Origin: Chitinophagaceae bacterium
GTDB taxonomy: Bacteria > Bacteroidota > Bacteroidia > Chitinophagales > Chitinophagaceae
Reading direction: 5' to 3'
DNA length: 7,170 nucleotides
Assembly (NCBI GenBank): GCA_947452875.1
Contig: CANGEZ010000096.1
Location: 1-7,170 of the forward strand
The first letter of the stretch is position 1. Each line of letters opens with the position of its first letter. Position numbers and translations under genes: made by a program. Shown piece by piece: positions 1 to 6,840 of the stretch. Under the pieces are notes generated by a model. That model saw only the letters and a list, made by a program, of their open reading frames with translations. It was not told where the DNA came from and searched no databases.

Positions 1-571
1 AGATCCATTTTTTACCGGTTTCATAATCCATGGTGCCGCCTTTATCTGATTCCAAAGACATGGCTCTCATTTTGCGACCCAAGAACCACCACATGAAAAT
101 GCAAATGCCAGACCAGATAGAATAAAACTTAGGATTTAAGAATCCGCTTTTGCCATTTAAAATAGGATCTTTTGCAACTGCAGCAGCATCCAACCAATGG
201 TAAATATCTGTTCTTCCTCCCCAGATAATGGCCATCAAAACTAGAAAAGTAACAATGCCTAGAATAGGAACCACACTTGAAATAGCTTCAGGTACTCTTC
301 TCAAAGCAACCTGCCATCCGCCCATTGCCATTGTAGTTACACAAATGAAAAACATAGATGCATTAACAACCAATAACCAGAATACACTGTTTTGCAATAA
401 TACCGCCCAAAAGCGAGTGGCTCCAGTTGGATCATTATGTTCGGCACCGTGTGCTACAGGTGCAAAAGGGTGCAACATGATAAAACCGTACAATAAGGCT
501 ATCACTCCCGCTACGATCAATCCCCATGTCCATTTTTTGTAACCGGCTGTTAATTCAAATTGATTATTCAT
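1..571 (-). CDS. actF: ActF, second NrfD-like quinol-binding membrane subunit of alternative complex III (5' part only)
   Basis: This gene runs off the low-coordinate edge, so only its first 190 codons are present; I would expect a full-length protein of roughly 400 or more residues. The protein starts MNNQFELTAGYKKWTWGL from an ATG at 569-571. Four hydrophobic segments are visible at about residues 14-33, 54-80, 98-118 and 150-165. A loop with His41 and His45 follows the first, and an amphipathic stretch rich in Arg and Trp (GGWQVALRRVPEA, 84-96) lies between the second and third. ActF is an integral membrane protein related to ActC and to the NrfD/PsrC family. In ACIII it packs beside ActC in the inner membrane and is proposed to help in quinol oxidation or proton movement. 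It follows actE by 67 bp, which fits the usual actABCDEF order. The leader is A-rich with no Shine-Dalgarno sequence. The identity rests on sequence character and position, and I am fairly sure of it. Confidence 0.88.
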   Translation of the reverse strand, partial: MNNQFELTAGYKKWTWGLIVAGVIALLYGFIMLHPFAPVAHGAEHNDPTGATRFWAVLLQNSVFWLLVVNASMFFICVTTMAMGGWQVALRRVPEAISSVVPILGIVTFLVLMAIIWGGRTDIYHWLDAAAVAKDPILNGKSGFLNPKFYSIWSGICIFMWWFLGRKMRAMSLESDKGGTMDYETGKKWI

Positions 572-638
572 CTAAATAAACTTTACTTTTTTATAAACAC
601 CGACTTAATCGGCTATTTTATCTTAATTAATTTTTTAC
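572..638 (-). other. actE-actF spacer with A-rich leader
   Basis: This 67 bp spacer is AT-rich and has no Shine-Dalgarno sequence before actF. On the minus strand it holds a minor inverted repeat, CCGATTAAGTCGG (600-612), with a stem of only four base pairs and no U-tract after it, so I do not call a terminator. An AGTAAAGTTTAT motif ends four bases before the actF start codon; a near match stands at the same place before actE. I expect actF to be read on the same transcript as actE. Confidence 0.5.
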
Positions 639-1274
639 TTATGGTTTTTTAGTAGTATCTGCAACCGCAGCTACAGCAACTGTAGGTTTTGGTTGTAACG
701 TGCGAATGTATTTTATGATCATCCAACGTTGTTGTCTGCTTAACTGTGATGCATAACTTCCCATGTTGTTTTTTCCGTAATTGATAGAATGAAACATCGT
801 TCCATCAGCCATCTTCACATATGTGTCTAAAGTAAGATTTGCAATACCACCAATTTTTCCTGAGGTAGAAATGGGACCATTTCCTTGTGCTTTTTCACCA
901 TGACAAATAGCACAATTGATATTGAACAATCTTCCCGCTTCTTTCATTTCAGCTTCTGTCATTTCACCAATTGGATTGGGTACAGTTGCACTCATTTTAT
1001 AACCATTGCTATCATTTGGCAATGTGTAAGGCATTAATTCTCCTCTTTTAATTGTACCCGCTGCTGGAACTGCATTGTAAAATATTTTACTTCCGCCTTT
1101 TTCTTCTGCACTCATGGTAAACTTAGAAGAATCTCTTTCAGCATAAGTTTCATAACCTCTGCTATAAGCCATATCAGGCATGTATATTTTACCTGGCTCA
1201 CGTTTGCTGTCGCAAGACACAAAAGCAATTGCCGCTGTTACGATCACCACGAATAATGTTGCAATTTTTTTCAT
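639..1274 (-). CDS. actE: ActE, lipid-anchored monohaem cytochrome c subunit of alternative complex III
   Basis: The product is a 211-residue periplasmic cytochrome c. I start it at the ATG at 1272-1274, giving MKKIATLFVV, because this puts the Lys pair directly before the hydrophobic signal. The in-frame GTG at 1284-1286 would add VFII before it and looks wrong. The signal peptide (residues 1-20) ends in FVS-C, a relaxed Bacteroidota-type lipobox, so Cys21 is probably lipidated. One haem c motif, CAICH, lies at residues 121-125 inside a class I cytochrome c fold. Met171, in the motif NNMGSYASQLS, is the likely sixth iron ligand. An Ala/Val/Pro-rich tail covers about residues 195-211. In ACIII this subunit sits near the pentahaem ActA and is a candidate exit point for electrons to the acceptor or oxidase. 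It lies between actD (98 bp) and actF (67 bp). Confidence 0.93.
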   Translation of the reverse strand: MKKIATLFVVIVTAAIAFVSCDSKREPGKIYMPDMAYSRGYETYAERDSSKFTMSAEEKGGSKIFYNAVPAAGTIKRGELMPYTLPNDSNGYKMSATVPNPIGEMTEAEMKEAGRLFNINCAICHGEKAQGNGPISTSGKIGGIANLTLDTYVKMADGTMFHSINYGKNNMGSYASQLSRQQRWMIIKYIRTLQPKPTVAVAAVADTTKKP

Positions 1275-1292
1275 TATGATAAACACTTTACT
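1275..1292 (-). promoter_or_regulatory. Leader motif shared by actE and actF
   Basis: On the minus strand AGTAAAGTGTTTAT (1279-1292) stands four bases before the actE ATG at 1274. Before actF the near match AGTAAAGTTTAT (576-587) stands exactly four bases before the ATG at 571. The constant spacing suggests a shared translation leader, or a trace of sequence exchange. In DNA this rich in A and T, chance is a serious alternative. The matching position supports choosing the ATG at 1274, not the GTG at 1286, as the actE start. Confidence 0.3.
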
Positions 1293-1324
1293 GTTTTAAA
1301 ATTTTTCCTTTTATGTCAAAGGAT

Positions 1325-1365
1325 TCCTAATCCCTAATATCCTAATCCCTAACTCCTAATAACCC
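1325..1365. repeat. Telomere-like TCCTAATCCCTAA direct repeat in the actD-actE spacer
   Basis: The 13-mer TCCTAATCCCTAA occurs exactly at 1325-1337 and 1340-1352. A degraded third unit, TCCTAATAACCC, follows at 1354-1365. On the transcribed strand this reads as runs of TTAGG and TTAGGG, starting eight bases after the actD stop codon. It resembles degenerate repeats I associate with intergenic DNA of some Bacteroidota genomes, but I cannot confirm that here. It contains no gene and is not a CRISPR array, since the units are nearly contiguous. Confidence 0.75.
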
Positions 1366-1372
1366 AACTCCA

Positions 1373-1963
1373 CTAAAACCCTTTCTCCTCTCTATATAAA
1401 ACTTGTTCTCTGTCGTATCTGCCAATCCACCATCCAGTTTCTGCAACTTGAACATTTATTTCTTTCGCACCTGATTTTTCTAAGAAGCTCTTTAACTCAG
1501 CTTCGTTAGTTTGTTCTGTGCATTCAATAACCATAACAAACAAATCATCTGTAGCTCTTTCGTGGAAATGATGTTTTTTCACAAATGGAGAAAGCTGACA
1601 CAAATAGCAAAAAGTCAACACCATTCCTACTGCAGAAAACAATACAGTCAATTCAAATGTAATGGGAATCCAAGCAGGAATTGCGAAATGTGGTTTACCA
1701 CCAATATTCAAAGGCCAGTCTTTGGTAAATACCCAACTCATGAAACTTAATGCAGTTGTCGTTCCTGTGATGGCATAAATGAAACCGGCACTATGTAAGC
1801 TTGTTTCTCTCAATCCCAAAGCATGATCTAAACCATGAACAGGAAACGGTGTGTATACGTCGTGGATTTTATATCCCGCCTTGCGAACGTTTTTCACCGC
1901 CGGAAACAATACAGCTTCATCATCAAATGAGCCAACAACAAATTTTTTAACTCCTCCAGCCAT
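1373..1963 (-). CDS. actD: ActD, small two-helix membrane subunit of alternative complex III (DUF3341 family)
   Basis: The product has 196 residues, the usual size for the DUF3341 family of ACIII subunits. It begins MAGGVKKFVVGSFDDEAVLF, and residues about 8-55 form a soluble alpha/beta region of the kind seen in this family. Two transmembrane helices follow at about 58-79 and 96-122, separated by a short loop that contains GGKPHFAIPAWIP. A soluble C-terminal part (about 140-196) contains GAKEINV and ends in YREEKGF. No haem or metal-binding motif is present, so the role appears to be structural: it holds the complex together on the cytoplasmic face and in the membrane. It sits 111 bp after actC and 98 bp before actE, its normal place. 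The TAG stop is followed almost at once by a telomere-like repeat. Translation probably starts at the ATG at 1961-1963, behind an A-rich leader with no Shine-Dalgarno sequence. Confidence 0.93.
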   Translation of the reverse strand: MAGGVKKFVVGSFDDEAVLFPAVKNVRKAGYKIHDVYTPFPVHGLDHALGLRETSLHSAGFIYAITGTTTALSFMSWVFTKDWPLNIGGKPHFAIPAWIPITFELTVLFSAVGMVLTFCYLCQLSPFVKKHHFHERATDDLFVMVIECTEQTNEAELKSFLEKSGAKEINVQVAETGWWIGRYDREQVLYREEKGF

Positions 1964-1980
1964 AATTTTTGTTTTTTATA

Positions 1981-2070
1981 ATTCAAAAGTCAAAATTAAA
2001 AAGTCAAAATAGTTTACCATAATGCTGGCAGCTGAACCTTTTTAATTTTAAATTTTTACTTTTTAATTTA
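1981..2070. repeat. A/T-rich direct and inverted repeat cluster in the actC-actD spacer
   Basis: Two 14-base units that differ at one position lie side by side at 1981-1994 and 1995-2008 (ATTCAAAAGTCAAA and ATTAAAAAGTCAAA). On the other side, CTTTTTAATTT occurs at 2038-2048 and again at 2059-2069. AAATTAAAAAG at 1993-2003 is the exact reverse complement of both later copies, and with 2058-2069 the match extends to 12 bases. The central part contains GCTGGCAGCTG (2024-2034). The transcript could therefore form alternative, weak A-U hairpins between actC and actD. No run of U after a GC-rich stem is present, so a classical terminator is not supported. Confidence 0.7.
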
Positions 2071-2074
2071 TTTC

Positions 2075-3526
2075 TTAATGAGCATGCTCTACTTCTTCAA
2101 CATAAAACTTCTCAGAATCTGCTTTCTCTATATCCGTCATTTTTGCTTTATAGTTTTCTCCTGAAGTTTTCAAAATTGACTTGATCTCTGCAAGCGCAAT
2201 TACCGGGAAGTATTTTGCAAACAAGAAGAAGCAAGTGAAGAACAATCCGAACGTACCCAAGTAGAAACCAATTTCCCAAATTGTAGGACTATAATAAGTA
2301 CTCCAGCTTGAAGGCAAGAAATCACGATAGATAGAAGTTACGATGATTACAAAACGCTCATACCACATACCGATATTCACTACAATGCTCATGAAGAAAG
2401 TAACCGTGATGTTTCTTCTTAATTTGCGGCTCCAGAATAACTGTGGAGAAACCACGTTACAGAACATCATTAACCAATAACTCCAGCCATATGGGCTAAA
2501 TAAGTTGGCTCTGTTTTGAGAGAATGCATACCACTCATATGGATTTTGACCATACCAAGCGATAAACAACTCTGTTAAATAAGCACAACCTACGATGCTA
2601 CCCGTCAATACAATTACTTTGTTCATCGCTTCGATGTGACCTAAAGTAATATAATCTTGTAATCCCATTACTTTTCTTACCACAATCAACAAGGTTTGCA
2701 CCATGGCAAATCCACTGAAGATCGCACCGGCAACGAAGTAAGGAGGAAAGATGGTTGTGTGCCAACCTGGAACTACTGATGTAGCGAAGTCAAAAGATAC
2801 GATAGTGTGTACTGACAATACAAGTGGTGTACTCAAACCAGCCAATACCAATGATAATGACTCGTGACGTTGCCAATGTTTGGTACTTCCTGTCCAACCG
2901 AAAGAAGCCACACCATATAATAATTTACGCAATTTAGTTTTAGCTCTGTCTCTTACTGTAGCCAAATCAGGCAATAATCCTGAGTACCAGAATAATAATG
3001 AAACCGTGAAATAAGTTGAAATCGCAAATACGTCCCAAAGAAGAGGAGAGTTAAAGTTAACCCATAATGGACCACGTGAGTTTGGATAAGGCAATACAAA
3101 GAACGCCATCCATACACGACCCATATGCCAAATCGGGAACTGGCCTGCGCACATTACCGCAAAAATCGTCATCGCTTCTGCAGCTCTGTTCACACCTGTT
3201 CTCCAACCCTGACGGAATAACAATAAGATCGCAGAAATCAAAGTACCCGCGTGACCAATACCTACCCACCATACGAAGTTGGTGATATCCCAACCCCAGC
3301 CGATGGTTTTGTTTAGGTTCCACTGACCGATACCGTAAGTAACCTCTCTGTAAACGCTATAAGCACCGAAAAGCAGCAATCCCACGCTGATATAAAATCC
3401 GATGTACCAAAGTTTGCTTGGTTTCATCTCAATAGGGCTGATGATATCTTCCGTTACCTGATGATACGTTTTATTACCATCTACCAGCGGTTCCCTTTGT
3501 TGTGATTCGTATTTGAGTAATGACAT
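2075..3526 (-). CDS. actC: ActC, NrfD/PsrC-like quinol-binding membrane subunit of alternative complex III
   Basis: The product is a 483-residue polytopic membrane protein. I count ten hydrophobic segments, at about residues 38-58, 82-104, 118-143, 164-183, 225-245, 262-284, 301-323, 348-365, 374-397 and 417-438, which matches the expected topology of ActC. Polar residues stand out inside or beside these helices, including His134 (PIWHMGR), Asp165 (PLLWDVF) and Asp246 (SFDFATS). Residues of this kind are candidates for the quinol site or a proton path, but that assignment is inference. The family includes polysulfide reductase PsrC and NrfD. In ACIII, ActC is thought to oxidise menaquinol on the periplasmic side and pass electrons to the iron-sulfur clusters of ActB. 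The charged C-terminal tail (about 445-483) ends EEVEHAH and is probably cytoplasmic. The gene follows actB by 61 bp. The start MSLLKYESQQ leaves a soluble N-terminal arm of about 37 residues, normal for the family. Confidence 0.95.
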   Translation of the reverse strand: MSLLKYESQQREPLVDGNKTYHQVTEDIISPIEMKPSKLWYIGFYISVGLLLFGAYSVYREVTYGIGQWNLNKTIGWGWDITNFVWWVGIGHAGTLISAILLLFRQGWRTGVNRAAEAMTIFAVMCAGQFPIWHMGRVWMAFFVLPYPNSRGPLWVNFNSPLLWDVFAISTYFTVSLLFWYSGLLPDLATVRDRAKTKLRKLLYGVASFGWTGSTKHWQRHESLSLVLAGLSTPLVLSVHTIVSFDFATSVVPGWHTTIFPPYFVAGAIFSGFAMVQTLLIVVRKVMGLQDYITLGHIEAMNKVIVLTGSIVGCAYLTELFIAWYGQNPYEWYAFSQNRANLFSPYGWSYWLMMFCNVVSPQLFWSRKLRRNITVTFFMSIVVNIGMWYERFVIIVTSIYRDFLPSSWSTYYSPTIWEIGFYLGTFGLFFTCFFLFAKYFPVIALAEIKSILKTSGENYKAKMTDIEKADSEKFYVEEVEHAH

Positions 3527-3587
3527 ATTCTTTTTTCGCTTTTGGCTATTATAATTAGCTGTTAGTCTTTTTTATTTTATTCAGATA

Positions 3588-6500
3588 TTAGCTGTGTGCT
3601 TCTTCATGGCTTTCTTCAGCGATACCAACGTGTCTGTCGGTATTTCTTACTTTAGCCAAGTAACTTACATTTGGTAATACGTGTAATTGTTCCAACACAT
3701 AGAAATTACGATTCTTATCTGCTCTTGCTTTTGAAACCTCACTTTCTTTGTCATTCACGTTACCGAAGCTGATGGCGTTTGTAGGACAAGCCTGCATACA
3801 AGCTGTCTTCACGTTACGAACCAAAGCAGGATCTTGTTGTTTTTTTGCTTCCAATTTGCTGTCTTGCAAACGTTGTACGCAGAAAGAACATTTTTCAATC
3901 ACACCTCTTGAACGAACCGTAACATCTGGATTCAACACCATTCTTGTTAAGTCATCGTTCATTTGGAATACCACTTCATTCAATTCAGAACCACGTAATG
4001 GTTGTTGATTGTCTTTAAAGCTATCTGCGCCAGTGAAATCCAACCAGTTGAAACGACGAACTTTGAAAGGACAGTTGTTCGCGCAATATCTTGTACCGAT
4101 ACAACGGTTATATGTCATTTGATTTAAGCCTTCACTGCTATGGTTAGTCGCAGCAACCGGACAAACGTTTTCGCAAGGTGCATTATCACAATGCTGACAC
4201 ATCATCGGTTGGAATACCACATCCGGATTTTTTACATCTCCTGTGAAATAACGATCGATTCTCAACCAATGCATTTCATGAGCTTTCTGAACCTGGATCT
4301 TACCTACAACACTTACGTTGTTTTCTGCTGTACATGCTACAACACAAGCACTACAACCTGTACATGTATTCAAATCGATGCTCATTCCCCATTTGATACC
4401 TGGTTTTTCATAATCAGGATAAATGGTGCCATCTTTTACGAAATCAGTTTTTCCTTCAGCCATTACTCCTATTCTCTCGTTTCTTGGCTCTTCCAATAAT
4501 GCTTCCGGATTCTTCGTGTATGATGCTAAGTTAGTTTCGAAAATTACAGGCCTGCTTTCTGATGAACCATGAACCTGAGTTTGTGCTAAAGGATAAGTAG
4601 TAGTTGTTTTTTCTGCTGTAGCTACTCCGTTATAAGAATAAGTAGCACCATCAAATCCTACAAATGCATATGCATTCTTACCTGCGCCTGTAGCTGAACG
4701 ACCAACTCTTTCAAGAGAGTTTTTCTCATCAGCACTTGCTCTTCCATAACCTAATGCTACTGCAATTGTATTGTCATTTAAACCTGGTAAAATCAACAAT
4801 GGCAATTCTAAAGATTTACCGTTTACGGTTACTTTGATTACTGGTTTTTCTGGAGTTACTTCATAAGAATCAGCCTGACGTTGATTGTTCATGATATCCA
4901 AACCAACTAATGATTTCGCCATTTCAGGACTAACCATTGCGTAGTTGTCCCAAGTTACTTTTGATATAGGATCAGGTAATTCCTGTAACCAAGGATTGTT
5001 TGCCTGGCTACCGGTTCCCATTGATACTTTTTGATATAATACAACTTCGGTTGCGCCTGATTTTGCAGCAGCAGCTTTTCCTGAAGCAGCAGTCAATGCA
5101 GCAGCATTAAATGTAGCAGCAGCTGGAGCCGTTTCCACTTCAATAACCCCATCTTGTAATGCTTTTTCAAAATCTGCTTTGCCAGACCAGAAGTCTTTGA
5201 CATAATTTTCATAGTCAGCCGAAGAAACTTTAGAAGGCGTAACACCTAATACTTTTCCTGTTGAATCAACCGTTGGAATATTAACTGTTTGAGAACCCGT
5301 CCACTTCATCAAAGAAGTTTGGAATGCTCTTGTTTTAAACAATGGATTGATCAAAGGCTGCATGAAACTGAAGTGGCCTGTCTTAGGTTCCGCATCACCC
5401 CAGCTTTCCAACCAATGGTGAGAAGGAATTACATATTTACAGTTTTCAGTTGTTTCATCTAATGTTCCGTTGAAAGAAATACTTACAGGCATTTTTGAAA
5501 TAGCTTCGCCCAATTTCTTTCCGTCTGCATGTGAGTAAACAGGATTGCAACCATACACCAATAAAGCACCAACTGCACCAGAATTAATATCTGCTGCCAA
5601 TGTATTCATGTCTGCGTCTATGCCTTTACGTGTGTTGTTAGTTGAAGCCCAATTTACCGTTGTACCATTGGCTCCGATTATTTCGTTGATAGCATTTACT
5701 ACTACCTGAATATTCATGTCGTTGCTTCCGCAAACTACTAATGATGAGCCTTTTGAGCTCATTAATGCCGCAGCAGCTTTATCAATACCTGCTTTTACTT
5801 TAGCATCAGCAATTGAAGGAGCCGAAACAGCGCCGCCTAATTTTGCTAAAAGTGCCAAAGCAATAGCTCCAGTTTCTGAAGGTTTGTGAGTATATCTGTC
5901 ATCAGCATTACTTCCTGTTAAGCTCAACATACTTTCGAAATGAAAGTGACGGCTAAGCTTAGGTGCTTCTCCGGTAACTTTTCTGTTAGAAGCATATTGT
6001 CTGCTGAATTCAACTGGACTTAACCAAGTACCTAAGAAATCAGCGCTAAGACTAACTATAGTTTGCGCTTTATCAAATTGATAAGAAGGAATAGCGCGTT
6101 TTCCATAACAAGCTTCATTAGCCAATAACATACCACTGTAGCTTACTTCATCGTATTGTACGTGACGGCTGCCTGGATATTTAGCTAAAAAGTTGTTGAT
6201 GATTTGTAATGTAGAAGGAGAGGAGATGGTTGAAGTTAACAACACAACAGGTTTTGTTCCTATTGAGCCCATTGCCGAAGCAATCATGGCATCAAATGCA
6301 TCAAACGTGGTTACTTCTTTAAAATCTTTTCCATCTCTTTGTAATGGATGACGTAAACGAGTGGTATCATATAAATCCAAAACAGAAGCCTGAGCTTGCG
6401 CATTTGTTCCTCCTTTAGTGATTGATGACAATTCGTTTCCTTCTATTTTAATAGGACGACCATCTCTTTGTTTAACAACAACACTTATAGCATCTCCACC

Positions 6501-6800
6501 ATTTACATAAGTTGATGCATAATAATTAGCAACACCCGGGATTACATTATCCGGTTTTTGTAAATAAGGAACGGCTTTTCTTACCGGCATTTCACAACTA
6601 GCAGCAATAGCCGCTGCAGCTGTACTGAATCCCAGGTATTTCAAGAAATCTCTACGTGGCGTTTTACCGTCTAAAAGACCTTCGTTTGAAATCTCTTCAA
6701 AAGGTAATAGTTGTTCGTTGAATTCATTTTCAGAAGATTTGTTGAAAGCCTCTGACTGATTCATTTCTCCGAAATTCTGCCAATACTTCTTATTACTCAT
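3588..6800 (-). CDS. actB: ActB, fused molybdopterin-oxidoreductase-like and iron-sulfur subunit of alternative complex III
   Basis: The product has 1070 residues and belongs to the complex iron-sulfur molybdoenzyme superfamily. A 46-residue N-terminal extension precedes a twin-arginine signal, TPRRDFLKYLGF (Arg49-Arg50), then an Ala-rich core ending AASC. Cys69 could therefore be lipidated, which would anchor the protein at the outer face of the inner membrane. Residues about 90-640 resemble the large molybdopterin subunit (for example GCNPVYSHADGKK near 417-429), but I see no Cys or Ser in an obvious metal-ligand context, and ActB proteins are known to lack the cofactor. An Ala-rich stretch lies at 558-583. 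The C-terminal iron-sulfur half has four motifs: Cys813/816/819/823, Cys868/871/876/880, Cys900/906/910 with Thr903 in place of the second cysteine, and Cys971/974 with Cys1001/1005. These 15 cysteines suit three [4Fe-4S] clusters and one [3Fe-4S] cluster, which relay electrons from quinol toward the ActA and ActE haems. The gene is 40 bp after actA and 61 bp before actC. Confidence 0.96.
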   Translation of the reverse strand: MSNKKYWQNFGEMNQSEAFNKSSENEFNEQLLPFEEISNEGLLDGKTPRRDFLKYLGFSTAAAAIAASCEMPVRKAVPYLQKPDNVIPGVANYYASTYVNGGDAISVVVKQRDGRPIKIEGNELSSITKGGTNAQAQASVLDLYDTTRLRHPLQRDGKDFKEVTTFDAFDAMIASAMGSIGTKPVVLLTSTISSPSTLQIINNFLAKYPGSRHVQYDEVSYSGMLLANEACYGKRAIPSYQFDKAQTIVSLSADFLGTWLSPVEFSRQYASNRKVTGEAPKLSRHFHFESMLSLTGSNADDRYTHKPSETGAIALALLAKLGGAVSAPSIADAKVKAGIDKAAAALMSSKGSSLVVCGSNDMNIQVVVNAINEIIGANGTTVNWASTNNTRKGIDADMNTLAADINSGAVGALLVYGCNPVYSHADGKKLGEAISKMPVSISFNGTLDETTENCKYVIPSHHWLESWGDAEPKTGHFSFMQPLINPLFKTRAFQTSLMKWTGSQTVNIPTVDSTGKVLGVTPSKVSSADYENYVKDFWSGKADFEKALQDGVIEVETAPAAATFNAAALTAASGKAAAAKSGATEVVLYQKVSMGTGSQANNPWLQELPDPISKVTWDNYAMVSPEMAKSLVGLDIMNNQRQADSYEVTPEKPVIKVTVNGKSLELPLLILPGLNDNTIAVALGYGRASADEKNSLERVGRSATGAGKNAYAFVGFDGATYSYNGVATAEKTTTTYPLAQTQVHGSSESRPVIFETNLASYTKNPEALLEEPRNERIGVMAEGKTDFVKDGTIYPDYEKPGIKWGMSIDLNTCTGCSACVVACTAENNVSVVGKIQVQKAHEMHWLRIDRYFTGDVKNPDVVFQPMMCQHCDNAPCENVCPVAATNHSSEGLNQMTYNRCIGTRYCANNCPFKVRRFNWLDFTGADSFKDNQQPLRGSELNEVVFQMNDDLTRMVLNPDVTVRSRGVIEKCSFCVQRLQDSKLEAKKQQDPALVRNVKTACMQACPTNAISFGNVNDKESEVSKARADKNRNFYVLEQLHVLPNVSYLAKVRNTDRHVGIAEESHEEAHS

Positions 6801-6840
6801 AGTTTGTTAATTCGATATTTCGCAAATATGCTCTTATATA

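Noticed and set aside
228..542. Plus-strand open frame of 104 codons
   Set aside because: It lies wholly inside actF on the opposite strand, where the minus-strand translation is a clear membrane protein. The plus-strand protein has no recognisable feature.
600..612. Terminator-like inverted repeat between actE and actF
   Set aside because: The stem is only four base pairs and no U-tract follows on the transcribed strand.
1275..1320. Internal promoter before actE, suggested by TTTGACA on the minus strand (about 1314-1320)
   Set aside because: No TAnnTTTG or TATAAT-like element follows at a proper distance, so this is probably a chance match.
1511..1750. Plus-strand open frame of 79 codons
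   Set aside because: It is antisense to actD, and its composition looks like a translated reverse complement.
3057..3323. Second minus-strand frame and a plus-strand frame within actC
   Set aside because: Both overlap a well-supported transmembrane region of actC and show no start context or family features.
3554..3595. Direct repeat ATTAGCTGT in the actB-actC spacer (3554-3562 and 3587-3595)
   Set aside because: It is nine bases long and one copy includes the last codons and stop of actB, so chance is sufficient.
4140..4499. Plus-strand open frame of 119 codons, and another at 3748-4008
   Set aside because: Both are antisense to the iron-sulfur motifs of actB. Their cysteines arise from the complement of that region.
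3588..6800. ActB as a catalytic molybdopterin enzyme
   Set aside because: The large-subunit-like half shows no clear metal-ligand residue, and the gene sits in an ACIII operon whose ActB is known to lack the cofactor.
6801..6840. Bacteroidota-type promoter before actB
   Set aside because: The 40 bp spacer contains CATATTTG, which does not match TAnnTTTG, and the spacing to actA fits an operon.
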